From Herminiimonas arsenicoxydans (GTDB taxonomy: Bacteria > Pseudomonadota > Gammaproteobacteria > Burkholderiales > Burkholderiaceae_D), in contig CU207211.1 in the NCBI GenBank assembly GCA_000026125.1, positions 2,604,001 to 2,668,000 of the forward strand: a stretch of DNA of 64,000 bases, in the 5' to 3' direction. A model generated the notes under the pieces. The model was not told the DNA's origin and did no database searches. It worked only from the letters and a program-made list of their open reading frames with translations. The translations under genes and the position numbers were made by a program. This document shows, in pieces, positions 18,870-31,795 of the stretch (the first letter of the stretch is position 1; each line of letters starts with the position of its first letter).

Positions 18870-19808
18870 TTATTTTAACCGGCCCTGCACCGATGGATAT
18901 TCGTTCCAGTGCAGTTTTTCGCGCAGCGTATCGTAATAACTCCAGCCCTCGGGATGCAGGAAGGTAACCGCATGATCGGATCTTTTGACGATAATGCGAT
19001 CGCCATGCAGCAGACGCGCCACCGATTGCATATCGAAGTTGACGTTGCTGTCGCGCCCGCCTACCACTTCGATCACGATTTCACTCGCATCCGGCACCAC
19101 GATGGGACGATTCGACAAGGCATGCGGCGCAATCGGCACCAGCACGATGCCCGACAGGCTGGGGTGCAGCAAAGGGCCGCCAGCAGAGAGGGAGTACGCA
19201 GTCGAGCCGGTAGGCGTGGCGACGATCAAGCCGTCCGAACGCTGGTTGTACATGAAGTGGCCGTCGACGTGTACACACAATTCGACCATGCCCGAACCCG
19301 AACCGCGCGACAATACGACATCGTTGAAAGCCAGCGTGTGATGCATGACAGCGCCGTTACGCGTCAGCGTGCCCTGCAGCAGGCTGCGCTTTTCGGAAGA
19401 GACCTTGCCGTTGAGCATATCCTGCAGCACCGGCATCATGTCTTCCAGCGAGATATCGGTCATGAAACCGAGTCGCCCCTGATTGATGCCGATCAGCGGC
19501 ACCTTGTATGGCGCCAACTGACGTGCAATGCCGAGCATGGTGCCGTCGCCGCCGACGATGATCGCCACATCGGCCAGTTCGCCGATCTGCGCCAGATCCA
19601 GCGCTTCATAGCTGCCGAGACTAAAGCGCTCGGCAGTTTGCGAACCGAACACCACGCGGCGCCCTGTCTTGGCCAGCGCTTCGGCTATCTGCGTCAATGA
19701 ATGGGTAATATCGTCCACTGAATGCACAGTCTCGCTGGGTTTTTGCTTGGCAAAAATCGCGATGGTTTGAAAAGACGAGGCAGTGTAGGAGTGAGAGGTC
19801 GGCAACAT
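18870..19808 (-). CDS. nadK: NAD kinase
   Basis: ATP (or polyphosphate)-dependent phosphorylation of NAD to NADP. Diagnostic motifs: [11 protein letters not shown] (catalytic GGDG), [12 protein letters not shown], the nucleotide-binding NDVVLSRG, and [19 protein letters not shown]. Length is 312 aa. It is transcribed into recN on the same strand and divergent from the HAD hydrolase gene, with the two starts about 90 bp apart. Confidence 0.96.
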   Translation of the reverse strand: MLPTSHSYTASSFQTIAIFAKQKPSETVHSVDDITHSLTQIAEALAKTGRRVVFGSQTAERFSLGSYEALDLAQIGELADVAIIVGGDGTMLGIARQLAPYKVPLIGINQGRLGFMTDISLEDMMPVLQDMLNGKVSSEKRSLLQGTLTRNGAVMHHTLAFNDVVLSRGSGSGMVELCVHVDGHFMYNQRSDGLIVATPTGSTAYSLSAGGPLLHPSLSGIVLVPIAPHALSNRPIVVPDASEIVIEVVGGRDSNVNFDMQSVARLLHGDRIIVKRSDHAVTFLHPEGWSYYDTLREKLHWNEYPSVQGRLK

Positions 19809-19897
19809 GCTGCAGATTAGACCATAATTCCTCTTTCTCTTGCACTATGCGATGCAGCATCTGCGCGAATAATTTTGTCCGCCTTATATTTTCCTTT

Positions 19898-20602
19898 ATG
19901 CCCACCCTTGCCCATCCTTCCTCCGTCAAAGCTGTCCTCTTCGATCTGGACGACACCTTGTGGCCACTGGCGCCGACGCTGTTCAAGGCCGAGGCCGTGC
20001 TCTACGACTGGCTGGCGCTGCACATTCCCGGCGTAACCCGGCGCTTCAGCAATGCGGAATTACGCGAGCTGCGCATGGAATTGCTGCCTACCGATCCGCA
20101 ATATCAATTCAATGTATGGGCCCTGCGCCATGCCGCCCTGACGCACGCTTGCCGCCTGAGCAGCGAAAACCATGAACTGGTCGATCAGGCGATGGCCGTA
20201 TTTTCCGAGGCACGCAATGCAGTGACACCGTTCGACGATGTGGTGCCGGGACTGGCGCGCCTGAACGAGCGCTTTAGGGTGGGCTCGGTTTCCAACGGCT
20301 TTGCCGACCTGTCGGCCATCGGCATCTCCCGGCATTTTCAATACTCGATCGCCGCCCATCAATTTGGCAGCGCCAAGCCGCATCCGGAGATTTTTCTCGC
20401 TGCCTGCGACGCGCTCTCGATTGCGCCGCACGAAGCCGTCTATGTCGGCGACGATCCGCTGCTGGATATTCAGGGCGCGCAAAACGCCGGCCTGCAAGCG
20501 GTGTGGATGAATCGTTTTCAGCGCACCCTGCCGGAACATATCGTGCCGGCCGCCAGCGTTACCACACTGCATGAACTCGAAGCATGGCTGAAACGCGCAT
20601 AA
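19898..20602 (+). CDS. HAD-IA family hydrolase
   Basis: 235-aa HAD phosphatase-like protein. Motif I is VLFDLDDTLWPL; motif II GSVSNGF; motif III Lys in FGSAKPHPEIF; motif IV VGDDPLLDIQGAQNAG. The spacing indicates a helical cap (subfamily IA, like YjjG/Gph). The start is at MPTLAHPSS; an upstream Met adds non-homologous residues overlapping the divergent promoter region. Substrate unknown. It lies between nadK and hrcA. Confidence 0.85.
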   Translation: MPTLAHPSSVKAVLFDLDDTLWPLAPTLFKAEAVLYDWLALHIPGVTRRFSNAELRELRMELLPTDPQYQFNVWALRHAALTHACRLSSENHELVDQAMAVFSEARNAVTPFDDVVPGLARLNERFRVGSVSNGFADLSAIGISRHFQYSIAAHQFGSAKPHPEIFLAACDALSIAPHEAVYVGDDPLLDIQGAQNAGLQAVWMNRFQRTLPEHIVPAASVTTLHELEAWLKRA

Positions 20603-20687
20603 TGGCAGCATGAGCATGTGTAACAAGGAATATCAGCCGGCCGCATGTAAATACCGGCAAACGGCTCACATCGTGTAGGCTGCAAGC

Positions 20688-20717
20688 TTGCCGCCTGACG
20701 CCGCCACTCATTACAAT
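20688..20717 (+). promoter_or_regulatory. Candidate sigma-70 promoter of hrcA
   Basis: TTGCCG (20688-20693) and TACAAT (20712-20717) are 18 bp apart. A start about 7 nt after the -10 box would fall almost on the hrcA ATG (20727), implying a leaderless or near-leaderless message. No Shine-Dalgarno is visible before that ATG. Confidence 0.4.
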
Positions 20718-20726
20718 ACGCATACC

Positions 20727-21755
20727 ATGCAACTCGATAACCGCGCACAAACACTGTTGAAAGCCCTGGTCGAACGCTATATAGCGGACGGCCAGCCGGT
20801 CGGTTCGCGCGAGCTTTCCAAGATTTCCGGCCTCGATCTGTCGCCGGCGACGATACGCAACATCATGGCCGACCTGGAAGAAATGGGCTTCGTCGCCAGC
20901 CCGCACACTTCCGCCGGCCGCGTGCCGACGCCGCGCGGCTATCGTGTATTTGTCGATACGCTGCTGACCGTGCAAACGATAGACGAGAGCGCGCTGGAAT
21001 CCAAGCTGCAAGCCACGCTGCAAACCGGATCCCAGCACAAAATCATTGCCAATGCAGCAGGCATTCTGTCCTCGCTATCCGAATTTGCGGGCATCGTGAT
21101 CACGCCGCGGCGCGAGTCGGTATTCCAGCAAATCGATTTCCTGCGACTATCGGAAAAACGCATACTGCTGGTCATCGTCGGCCCGGGCGGCGACGTGCAA
21201 AACCGGCTCTTACTGACCGATGTCGACTACTCGCCGACGCAATTGGTGCAGGCTGCGAACTACATCAACCAGAATTACGGCGGCCTGAGTTTCGACGATG
21301 TAAGAATACGTTTGCAAGGCGAATTGAAAGCTTTGCGCGACGACATGACGCGCCTGATGCAAGCCGCGGTGGAAGCAGGCAGCGATGCGATGAACGACAA
21401 TAGCGACGACGTGGTGATTTCCGGCGAACGCAATCTGCTTAGCGTCAGCGATCTGTCGTCGAACATGGTCTCGTTGCGCAAACTGTTCGACCTGTTTGAA
21501 CAGAAAACCAGCCTGATGCAATTGCTGGAGGTCTCCAGCAAGGCGACCGGCGTGCAGATTTTCATCGGCGGCGAATCGAATCTGGTACCCATGGATCAGA
21601 TGAGCGTAGTCACTGCACCGTACACGGTCAACGGCCAGGTGGTCGGCACACTGGGCGTGATCGGTCCCACGCGCATGGCATACGAACGGGTCATTCCGAT
21701 TGTCGACATTACCGCCAAGCTGCTGTCGAACGCACTCAGCCATACGCATGGTTAA
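20727..21755 (+). CDS. hrcA: Heat-inducible transcription repressor HrcA
   Basis: Winged-helix repressor that binds CIRCE operators, usually upstream of groESL. The N-terminal DNA-binding domain reads [26 protein letters not shown] and [19 protein letters not shown], followed by [19 protein letters not shown]. The C-terminal GAF-like/dimer domain ends with [20 protein letters not shown]. Start at MQLDNRAQT gives 342 aa. No CIRCE element was noticed in this window, and the nearby dnaK operon shows sigma-32 promoters instead. Confidence 0.96.
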   Translation: MQLDNRAQTLLKALVERYIADGQPVGSRELSKISGLDLSPATIRNIMADLEEMGFVASPHTSAGRVPTPRGYRVFVDTLLTVQTIDESALESKLQATLQTGSQHKIIANAAGILSSLSEFAGIVITPRRESVFQQIDFLRLSEKRILLVIVGPGGDVQNRLLLTDVDYSPTQLVQAANYINQNYGGLSFDDVRIRLQGELKALRDDMTRLMQAAVEAGSDAMNDNSDDVVISGERNLLSVSDLSSNMVSLRKLFDLFEQKTSLMQLLEVSSKATGVQIFIGGESNLVPMDQMSVVTAPYTVNGQVVGTLGVIGPTRMAYERVIPIVDITAKLLSNALSHTHG

Positions 21756-21783
21756 AGCGGCATCTTTTCCATGATCTGGATAT

Positions 21784-21820
21784 AAAAAAGCACGCGTCCC
21801 TTGCCGGAGGCGTGCTTTTT
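21784..21820. terminator. Bidirectional terminator between hrcA and fur
   Basis: The stem AGCACGC/GCGTGCT is flanked by an A-run (21784-21789) and a T-run (21816-21820), serving both convergent genes. Confidence 0.85.
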
Positions 21821-21841
21821 ACCATGCGATGCATGCTGCTC

Positions 21842-22264
21842 TTATTTGATTTTCCGGCAATCCTTGCAATGACCATAAAGCGCCAGAGCGTGATCGGAGA
21901 TTTCAAATCCGCGTTCCTGCGCAATTTTTTCCTGACGCTTTTCGATTTCGGCATCGAAAAATTCTTCCACCTTGCCGCAAGTCAGGCACACCAGATGGTC
22001 ATGATGCGAGCCTTCGTTGAGTTCAAAAACGGCCTTGCCGGTTTCAAAGTGATTGCGATGCAGCAAGCCGGCTTGTTCAAACTGGGTCAGCACGCGATAT
22101 ACGGTAGCCAGGCCGACGTCGAGATTGTCCGCCAATAGCATCTTGTAGACATCTTCAGCACTCAAATGGCGCACTTCGGCAGTCTGAAAGATATCAAGGA
22201 TTTTCAGCCGCGGCAGCGTGGCTTTCAGGCCGCTGGCTTTTAGTTCGCATGGATTGTTGGTCAT
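21842..22264 (-). CDS. fur: Ferric uptake regulator Fur
   Basis: Iron-responsive repressor, 140 aa. The winged-helix DNA-binding half contains [52 protein letters not shown]. The metal-binding half holds [16 protein letters not shown] (first Cys pair) and [14 protein letters not shown] (second Cys pair). Divergent from bamE, an arrangement conserved in Burkholderiales. No clear Fur box was found in the shared 76-bp gap. Confidence 0.97.
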   Translation of the reverse strand: MTNNPCELKASGLKATLPRLKILDIFQTAEVRHLSAEDVYKMLLADNLDVGLATVYRVLTQFEQAGLLHRNHFETGKAVFELNEGSHHDHLVCLTCGKVEEFFDAEIEKRQEKIAQERGFEISDHALALYGHCKDCRKIK

Positions 22265-22340
22265 GTTCTTGCTCAGTTAAAGGATATCTGCCTTATCATA
22301 TAGCGTTTTCGTAAAATTGCTCAATCCCTTGAGACCCCCT

Positions 22341-22991
22341 ATGCAAAAGTTGCCATCCCGTTTTTATCGTGCCTCGGCTGTCACTGGTTCATTTTGTTTA
22401 ATACTGGCAACGCTCGTCACGGGTTGTGCATCGAAAAATCCCTTGATGGACGACGCGGCTCCAGTCGCAGCGAAGGCTATACCGGCCAAAGCAACTGCAG
22501 CAACGCCCGCCCCGATTCAGGCAGAAAAAGCAGTCACCGCCGCCCCTGTGGCGACAGAGGTACCGCCAGCCGCTGCAGTCGCTGAACCGGCTGTTGCCGA
22601 AACACCAGTCGCCGCTCCGGTCGCCACGAGCGGCGCAACCGGCGTGCAAACCAAGCAAGCCAATCGCTTCCTCGGTATTTTCCGTCCTTACCGCCCGGAC
22701 ATCCAGCAAGGCAATTTTGTCTCGCAGGAAATGGTCGCTCAGTTGAAGGAAGGCATGACGCAGGATCAGGTGATTTTCCTGCTCGGCACACCCTTGCTGA
22801 ACGATCTGTTCCACGCCGACCGCTGGGATTATGCCTTCCGCCTGCAAAAGGGCAACGGCGAGATCACGACCAGCCGCGTGACCGTTTTCTTCAAGGACAA
22901 GCTGGTGTCGCATTTTGAAGGCGGCGATTTGCCGACTGAAAAGGATTATCTGGATCGCATTTCCGACAAGGCCAAAGAAGCCGGCAAGTAA
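22341..22991 (+). CDS. bamE: Outer membrane assembly lipoprotein BamE with long Ala/Pro-rich linker
   Basis: Lipoprotein subunit of the BAM complex that inserts beta-barrel proteins. Signal peptide ends in the lipobox LVTGC (Cys29). The SmpA/OmlA domain follows from about residue 125: RPDIQQGNFVSQEMVAQLKEGMTQDQVIFLLGTPLL and DRWDYAFRLQKGNGE. Between them is a low-complexity Ala/Pro/Val linker of about 85 residues, which makes the protein 216 aa against 113 in E. coli. The start is MQKLPSRF; an earlier in-frame Met precedes a poorer signal sequence. dapB follows. Confidence 0.92.
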   Translation: MQKLPSRFYRASAVTGSFCLILATLVTGCASKNPLMDDAAPVAAKAIPAKATAATPAPIQAEKAVTAAPVATEVPPAAAVAEPAVAETPVAAPVATSGATGVQTKQANRFLGIFRPYRPDIQQGNFVSQEMVAQLKEGMTQDQVIFLLGTPLLNDLFHADRWDYAFRLQKGNGEITTSRVTVFFKDKLVSHFEGGDLPTEKDYLDRISDKAKEAGK

Positions 22992-23066
22992 GATTTTTCG
23001 CGCTTCCTGCCAGACGGATTGAATACTGAATTTTTTACAAATCGCTTTTTACTGAATTTTTCAAGC

Positions 23067-23873
23067 ATGAATCAAATGAAAATCGCAGTCGCCGGTGCAT
23101 CCGGCCGCATGGGCCACATGTTGATCGAGGCCATTCTGAATGCTGCCGATGCAACGCTATCCGGCGCACTGGATATCGCCACATCGCCGGCGATCGGCAC
23201 CGACGCTGCCGCATTTCTGGGCAAACCCTCCGGTGTATTGATCGAATCCGATCTGGCCAAGGGCCTGGCAAATGCCGACTTTCTGATCGACTTTACACGT
23301 CCGGAAGGAACGCTGAAGCACCTTGAGTACTGCGCTGCGCACGGCATCAAGATGATCATAGGCACCACCGGCTTCGATGTAGCAGGCAAGGCAGCAATCG
23401 CCGCCGCTGCAGAAAAAACCGCGATCATGTTTGCACCGAATATGAGTGTAGGCGTCAACGTCACGATGAAATTGCTGGAAATGGCTGCCCAGAATTTTTC
23501 CGAAGGCTACGATATCGAAATCATCGAAGCGCATCATCGCAACAAGGTTGATGCGCCGTCCGGCACCGCGATCAAGATGGGCGAAGTGATTGCCGGTGCG
23601 CTCGGTAAGGAACTGAACGATGTTGCCGTGTGGGCGCGCGAAGGCGTGACCGGTGCACGCGATCCGTCATCTATCGGCTTTGCCACCGTGCGTGGCGGCG
23701 ACATCATCGGCGACCACACGGTATTGTTTGCCGGCGACGGCGAACGCATAGAAATTTCGCACAAATCGTCGAGCCGCGTGTCGTATGCACACGGCAGCCT
23801 GCGTGCGGCGCGCTTCCTGGCCGACAAGAAAACCGGCTTGTACGACATGCAGGATGTGCTCGGTTTGCGCTAG
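23067..23873 (+). CDS. dapB: 4-hydroxy-tetrahydrodipicolinate reductase
   Basis: NAD(P)H-dependent reductase in lysine/diaminopimelate synthesis. N-terminal Rossmann motif [17 protein letters not shown], then [45 protein letters not shown], the catalytic [15 protein letters not shown] and the C-terminal [17 protein letters not shown]. The start is uncertain by three codons (ATG at 23067 or 23076); 23067 gives 268 aa. Neither has a strong ribosome-binding site. Confidence 0.96.
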   Translation: MNQMKIAVAGASGRMGHMLIEAILNAADATLSGALDIATSPAIGTDAAAFLGKPSGVLIESDLAKGLANADFLIDFTRPEGTLKHLEYCAAHGIKMIIGTTGFDVAGKAAIAAAAEKTAIMFAPNMSVGVNVTMKLLEMAAQNFSEGYDIEIIEAHHRNKVDAPSGTAIKMGEVIAGALGKELNDVAVWAREGVTGARDPSSIGFATVRGGDIIGDHTVLFAGDGERIEISHKSSSRVSYAHGSLRAARFLADKKTGLYDMQDVLGLR

Positions 23874-23924
23874 ACGAAACCTGGCAACCGATCAATCGCA
23901 ATCTAGTTTACCCAGATCGAAAAC

Positions 23925-24617
23925 ATGAACTCCACTGTCGCAGAACAAGGATTGGGTCTGTCGCATTACTGGGCGCAGGGCGATGCAGTGTCGCACGCGG
24001 TCGCTTATGCGCTGTTGATCATGTCGATACTCAGCTGGTATTACATCCTGTCCAAAGGCTGGAGCGCATGGCGCATACGCCGCAGCGCCGCAGCGCTGGA
24101 AAATTTCTGGCAGGCACCGACGCTGCCGGACGCCATCGCCGCCATCCGGCTGACCGATAGCGAAAACGTTTATACGCCGCTGGCTGCGCAAAGCGTCGAA
24201 GCCGCCAACATCACGCCGCACGCCAATTCACTCAACGCCAATACCGATCCGGGCGAATTGATTACGCGCACCCTGCGTCAGGAAATCAATCGCGTCTCGT
24301 CCCGCCTCGAAAACGGCCTGACGCTGCTGGCCTCGGTAGGTTCCACTGCACCCTTCATCGGCCTATTCGGCACCGTATGGGGGATTTACCATGCGCTGGT
24401 GGCGGTTTCCGCATCCGGTACCGTGCAAATCGACAAGGTTGCCGGCCCGGTCGGCGAAGCCCTGATCATGACGGCGCTCGGTCTGGCAGTGGCGATTCCG
24501 GCCGTACTGGCCTACAACGCATTCACGCGCGTCAATCGCATCACGCTGGCTGAACTGGATGCATTTGCGCACGATTTGCACGCCTACCTGACGACCGGTA
24601 CGCGCGTCGGAAAATAA
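23925..24617 (+). CDS. exbB: ExbB/TolQ-family proton channel subunit
   Basis: Inner-membrane proton-channel subunit that energises TonB-dependent transport. Three membrane helices are expected: about 22-44, 125-150 and 165-190. The family core TLLASVGSTAPFIGLFGTVWGIYHAL and GPVGEALIMTALGLAVAIPAVLAYN is intact. 230 aa, with a long N-terminal and cytoplasmic loop. It precedes exbD by 10 bp. No tonB gene follows in this locus, so the cognate TonB is elsewhere. Confidence 0.92.
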   Translation: MNSTVAEQGLGLSHYWAQGDAVSHAVAYALLIMSILSWYYILSKGWSAWRIRRSAAALENFWQAPTLPDAIAAIRLTDSENVYTPLAAQSVEAANITPHANSLNANTDPGELITRTLRQEINRVSSRLENGLTLLASVGSTAPFIGLFGTVWGIYHALVAVSASGTVQIDKVAGPVGEALIMTALGLAVAIPAVLAYNAFTRVNRITLAELDAFAHDLHAYLTTGTRVGK

Positions 24618-24627
24618 GAGGGCAAAC

Positions 24628-25053
24628 ATGGCATTCGGCGGATTCAGCGACAACAAACAGCCTGCACCGATGGCGGATATCAACGTCACACCCATGGTGG
24701 ACGTGATGCTGGTGCTGCTGGTGATCTTCATCATCACAGCACCGCTGTTTACCCATGCAATCAAGCTCGATTTGCCGAGTGCGCAATCGGCGCCGGCGCC
24801 GACCGAGCCGAGCACCATTTCACTCTCCATCAATGGCGAAGGTGCAATTTTCTGGAACAACGATGCCGTAACCCAGGACGAACTGACGAGCAGATTTGCC
24901 ATTGCCGCCAAACAGCAGCCACAACCGCAATTGCAACTGCGCGCCGACAGGGGCACCCGTTATGAAGTCATTGCGCAGGTGATGGCGGCAGCGCAAGGCA
25001 ATGGCTTGACCAAACTGGGCTTCGTCACCGACGTCCCGCCCGCACACAAGTAG
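24628..25053 (+). CDS. exbD: ExbD-family biopolymer transport protein
   Basis: Partner of ExbB. One N-terminal membrane helix (about 20-42) starts with the family motif MADINVTPMVDVMLVLLVIFII, which includes the essential membrane Asp. A periplasmic domain follows, with the end ADRGTRYEVIAQVMAAAQGNGLTKLGFVTD. 141 aa. It sits between exbB and the barstar-like gene in the same transcription unit. Confidence 0.93.
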   Translation: MAFGGFSDNKQPAPMADINVTPMVDVMLVLLVIFIITAPLFTHAIKLDLPSAQSAPAPTEPSTISLSINGEGAIFWNNDAVTQDELTSRFAIAAKQQPQPQLQLRADRGTRYEVIAQVMAAAQGNGLTKLGFVTDVPPAHK

Positions 25054-25058
25054 ATATC

Positions 25059-28146
<3,088 letters not shown>

Positions 28147-28204
28147 TTGATGGCGTTAAAGTCCACAGTATCGAGTTGAAGTATTCATAGAGGCAGGATT
28201 ATCC

Positions 28205-28729
28205 ATGCAAAAAAATCGCCGTCTTCTCTGCATTGCGCTGACTTCCACCGTCATGCTGTCCGCATGCGGCTTCAAGCTGCGCGGAACCATACTCGGCAAC
28301 GACCTGCCCTTCAAATCGATTTATATTGCGGTACCGGAAACATCGACGCTGGGTAGCGAACTGCGCCGTTATATACGCGGCAGCGGCGAACTGGAAATCA
28401 AGCAAAGCCCGGAAGAAGCGGAAGCAATTCTCGATCTCACGAATGAACTCCGCGAAAAAGTCATCCTGTCGCTGAACAGCCAGGGCCGTGTGCGTGAATA
28501 CGTGCTTTACTACCGCGTGACCATACGCGTGCGCGACAACAAGAATGTCGAACTGCTGCCGTCGACACAGATTTCACTGAAGCGGGACATCAGCTATAAC
28601 GAAAATCAGGTGCTGGCAAAAGAAGCCGAGGAAGCCATGCTGTATCGCGACATGCAATCCGATCTGGTGCAGCAGATCCTGCGCCGGATCGCGGCCATCA
28701 AGCCAGCGGACCAAGCAACAGCAAAATAA
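28205..28729 (+). CDS. lptE: LPS-assembly lipoprotein LptE
   Basis: Outer-membrane lipoprotein that plugs the LptD barrel for lipopolysaccharide export. Signal peptide with lipobox MLSAC (Cys21), followed by GFKLRGT, the usual LptE opening, and YKxTLRIRVRD-like YYRVTIRVRDNKN later. 174 aa. It shares one base with the holA start (TAATG junction); leuS-lptE-holA is a conserved order. Confidence 0.93.
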   Translation: MQKNRRLLCIALTSTVMLSACGFKLRGTILGNDLPFKSIYIAVPETSTLGSELRRYIRGSGELEIKQSPEEAEAILDLTNELREKVILSLNSQGRVREYVLYYRVTIRVRDNKNVELLPSTQISLKRDISYNENQVLAKEAEEAMLYRDMQSDLVQQILRRIAAIKPADQATAK

Positions 28730-29745
28730 TGCAACTGCGCATTGATGCTCTCGCCACGCATTTGACCAAGCCGCTGGCCGGCTTGTATGTCATCACGAGC
28801 GACGAACATCTGCTGGCACTGGAAGCGGCCGACAAGATACGTCAGACAGCGCGCGCACAAGGTTTCTCCGAGCGCGAAGTGCTGGTGGTCGACCGCAGTT
28901 TCAAGTGGGGTGAGCTGCTGGCCGCCAACCAGTCGCAATCGCTGTTCGGCGACAAGAAACTGATAGAACTGCGCATCCCGACCGGCAAACCGGGCAGGGA
29001 CGGCGGCAAGGCCTTGCAGGATTATGCCGCCTCACTCAGCCCCGATAACGTCACGCTGATCACTTTGCCGAAACTGGATTGGGCGACGCAAAAAGCAGCC
29101 TGGGTGGCCAGCCTGCAGCAGGCCAGCGTATTCATCGATATTCCGCTGGTCGAACGCGCGCAACTACCGGCATGGCTGGGCGTGCGGCTGGCGGCACAAG
29201 GACAAAGCGCCGATCGTGCATGCCTGGATTTCATTGCCGAACGGGTCGAGGGCAATCTGCTCGCCGCGCATCAGGAAATCCAGAAGCTTGCGCTGCTGTA
29301 TCCGGCAGGTCCGCTGAGTTTCGAGCAGGTACACGATGCCGTGTTGAATGTGGCGCGCTACGACGTTTTCAAGCTGAATGAAGCGATGCTGAGCGGCGAC
29401 ACCGCACGTCTGGTGCGCATGCTGGAAGGTTTGCAAGGCGAAGGGGAAGCGCTGCCGCTGGTCTTGTGGGCGGTAGCCGAAGAAATCCGCACCTTGCTGA
29501 AATTAAAATCCGGCATGGCGCAAGGCCGCCCTTTGAGCCAGTTGACGAAAGAACATCGCATCTGGGGCCCGCGCGAAAGGCTGATCGAACCGGCCTTGCG
29601 CCGTTTGAAACTGGCGACGCTGGAAAGCGCACTGCAGGAAGCCGCACAAATCGATAAGATGGTGAAAGGTTTGCGCGCCAAGAAATTTTCCGGCGATGCC
29701 TGGGATGCGATGCTGCAATTGGGATTGAAGATCGCACGCGGCTAG
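28729..29745 (+). CDS. holA: DNA polymerase III delta subunit
   Basis: Clamp-loader subunit that opens the beta clamp. N-terminal LAGLYVITSDEHLLALEAADKIR, then the beta-binding region QSQSLFGDKKLIELRIPTGKPGRDG, a helical lid and a C-terminal collar domain. 338 aa, as expected. The ATG overlaps the lptE stop, implying coupling. Confidence 0.93.
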   Translation: MQLRIDALATHLTKPLAGLYVITSDEHLLALEAADKIRQTARAQGFSEREVLVVDRSFKWGELLAANQSQSLFGDKKLIELRIPTGKPGRDGGKALQDYAASLSPDNVTLITLPKLDWATQKAAWVASLQQASVFIDIPLVERAQLPAWLGVRLAAQGQSADRACLDFIAERVEGNLLAAHQEIQKLALLYPAGPLSFEQVHDAVLNVARYDVFKLNEAMLSGDTARLVRMLEGLQGEGEALPLVLWAVAEEIRTLLKLKSGMAQGRPLSQLTKEHRIWGPRERLIEPALRRLKLATLESALQEAAQIDKMVKGLRAKKFSGDAWDAMLQLGLKIARG

Positions 29746-29891
29746 CAGGACAGGCAAGAGCACTTGCGATCGCGCATCATGCAGCCATATAGATGTTGCA
29801 AATCGGGCTGCAGCAGCATCACACAAAATTCGTTTTACCGTTTCAGGTTTTATCCATTGATCAATCGAAGTACCAACCATTCCTGAGCAAA

Positions 29892-31157
29892 ATGGACATC
29901 AAGCAATACATGAAAGAAGTCGGCCAGCGCGCCCGCAAGGCATCGCGCGCAATGGCCAAGGCCGATACGGCCGCCAAAAATCAGGCTTTATCGCTGATCG
30001 CCGCTGCCATCCGGCGCGATGCGGATATCTTGCGCGCCGCCAATCAAGTGGATCTGGTTGCCGCTCGCCTTAACGGGTTAGAACCAGCCATGCTGGATCG
30101 CCTCACGCTATCCGACAAAGCGATCGCCACCATGGCCGAAGGTCTGGAGCAGATCGTCGCCCTGCCCGATCCTATCGGCGAAATATCGAACATGAAATAC
30201 CGCCCGACCGGCATCCAGGTCGGCCAGATGCGCGTGCCGCTGGGCGTCATCGGCATCATTTACGAAGCACGGCCGAACGTCACGGTAGACGCGGCAGGCT
30301 TGTGCATCAAGAGCGGCAACGCGACAATTTTGCGTGGCGGCTCGGAAGCGATCCACTGCAATCAGGCCCTCGCGAAACTGGTCAGTGAAGGCCTCGCCGG
30401 CGCCGGCCTGCCAGCCGATGCGGTACAGATAGTCGAAACCACCGATCGCGCCGCCGTCGGCGAGCTGATCACGATGCCGGAATACGTCGATGTGATCGTG
30501 CCGCGCGGTGGCAAAGGCTTGATCGAACGCCTGATGAAGGAATCCAAGGTGCCGATGATCAAGCATCTGGACGGTATCTGCCATGTGTATATCGACGACA
30601 AGGCAGATCCTGCCAAGGCGCTGGATATTGCATTCAATGCCAAATGTCATCGCTACGGCACCTGCAACACGATGGAAACCCTGCTGGTGGCGCGTGCAAT
30701 TGCACCGACCATCCTGCCTGCACTTGCCAAGCTGTATGCGACCAGGGATGTGGAATTGCGCGGCGACGACGAAGCGCGCGCCATACTGCAAGGCTATGCG
30801 CATCTGGCAGCCGCCAGTGCGGAAGACTGGAGCACCGAATATCTGGACGCAATCCTGTCCGTCAAGATCGTCGCCGATATGGATGAAGCCATCGACCATA
30901 TCAATACCTATTCATCGAAGCACACCGACTCCATCGTCACCGAGGATTACACCCGGGCGATGCGTTTCCTGCGTGAAGTCGATTCAGCCTCGGTGATGAT
31001 CAATGCATCAACGCGTTTTGCCGATGGTTTTGAATATGGTCTGGGCGCGGAAATCGGCATCTCGAATGACAAGCTGCACGCCCGCGGCCCGGTTGGCCTG
31101 GATGGTTTGACGTCGCTGAAATATGTCGTGTTCGGGCATGGCGAAGTGCGTGAATAA
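29892..31157 (+). CDS. proA: Gamma-glutamyl phosphate reductase
   Basis: NADPH-dependent reduction of gamma-glutamyl phosphate to the semialdehyde in proline synthesis. The catalytic Cys is in [16 protein letters not shown]; other landmarks are [28 protein letters not shown] and [25 protein letters not shown]. The start [11 protein letters not shown] gives 421 aa; 33 upstream in-frame codons are rejected. Its last seven codons form the first copy of the downstream 101-bp tandem repeat. Confidence 0.97.
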   Translation: MDIKQYMKEVGQRARKASRAMAKADTAAKNQALSLIAAAIRRDADILRAANQVDLVAARLNGLEPAMLDRLTLSDKAIATMAEGLEQIVALPDPIGEISNMKYRPTGIQVGQMRVPLGVIGIIYEARPNVTVDAAGLCIKSGNATILRGGSEAIHCNQALAKLVSEGLAGAGLPADAVQIVETTDRAAVGELITMPEYVDVIVPRGGKGLIERLMKESKVPMIKHLDGICHVYIDDKADPAKALDIAFNAKCHRYGTCNTMETLLVARAIAPTILPALAKLYATRDVELRGDDEARAILQGYAHLAAASAEDWSTEYLDAILSVKIVADMDEAIDHINTYSSKHTDSIVTEDYTRAMRFLREVDSASVMINASTRFADGFEYGLGAEIGISNDKLHARGPVGLDGLTSLKYVVFGHGEVRE

Positions 31158-31743
31158 TGCATGCAATGGAGTACCGCCTTGCAAGGCGGTACCGTTACGC
31201 AGGCGCGGGGCAATGCCCCGTGAATTCCCTGCTGCACCATGGCGAAGTGCGTGAATAATGCATGCAATGGAGTTCCGCCTTGCAAGGCGGTACCGTTACG
31301 CAGGCGCGGGGCAATGCCCCTTGAATTCCCTGCTGCACCATGGCGAAGTGCGTGAATAATGCATGCAATGGAGTACCGCCTTGCAAGGCGGTACCGTTAC
31401 GCAGGCGCGGGGCAATGCCCCGTGAATTCCCTGCTGCACCATGGCGAAGTGCGTGAATAATGCATGCAATGGAGTTCCGCCTTGCAAGGCGGTACCGTTA
31501 CGCAGGCGCGGGGCAATGCCCCTTGAATTCCCTGCTGCACCATGGCGAAGTGCGTGAATAATGCATGCAATGGAGTTCCGCCTTGCAAGGCGGTACCGTT
31601 ACGCAGGCGCGGGGCAATGCCCCTTGAATTCCCTGCTGCACCATGGCGAAGTGCGTGAATAATGCATGCAATGGAGTACCGCCTTGCAAGGCGGTACCGT
31701 TACGCAGGCACGGGGCAATGCCCCGCGAATTCCCTGCTGCACC
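31137..31743. repeat. Six tandem copies of a 101-bp repeat, starting inside proA
   Basis: Exactly 101-bp periodicity with units beginning at 31138, 31239, 31340, 31441, 31542 and 31643, and a degenerate stump after 31743. Each unit begins ATGGCGAAGTGCGTGAATAA, which is the 3' end and stop codon of proA. It also carries the palindrome CCGCCTTGCAAGGCGG and the hairpin GGGGCAATGCCCC. Units differ at two main positions (GAGTACC or GAGTTCC; CCCCGTG or CCCCTTG), giving the order A-B-A-B-B-A'. No spacers are present, so it is not CRISPR. Confidence 0.97.
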
Positions 31744-31795
31744 ACGCCGAAGTAGGCAGTGATTACGCAAACTGAATCTTCACCTGGAAAACAAC

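Noticed and set aside
20603..20726. CIRCE operator upstream of hrcA
   Set aside because: No TTAGCACTC-N9-GAGTGCTAA inverted repeat was found here or before grpE; absence by eye is not proof.
22265..22340. Fur box in the fur-bamE gap
   Set aside because: The best candidate around 22282 matches the 19-bp consensus at too few positions to be credible.
31195..31588. 63-codon minus-strand frames repeated through the 101-bp array
   Set aside because: They arise automatically from the repeat; 101 is not divisible by 3, so each copy is read in a new frame and none has independent support.
31137..31743. CRISPR array
   Set aside because: Units are contiguous and 101 bp long with no unique spacers, and no cas genes were seen.
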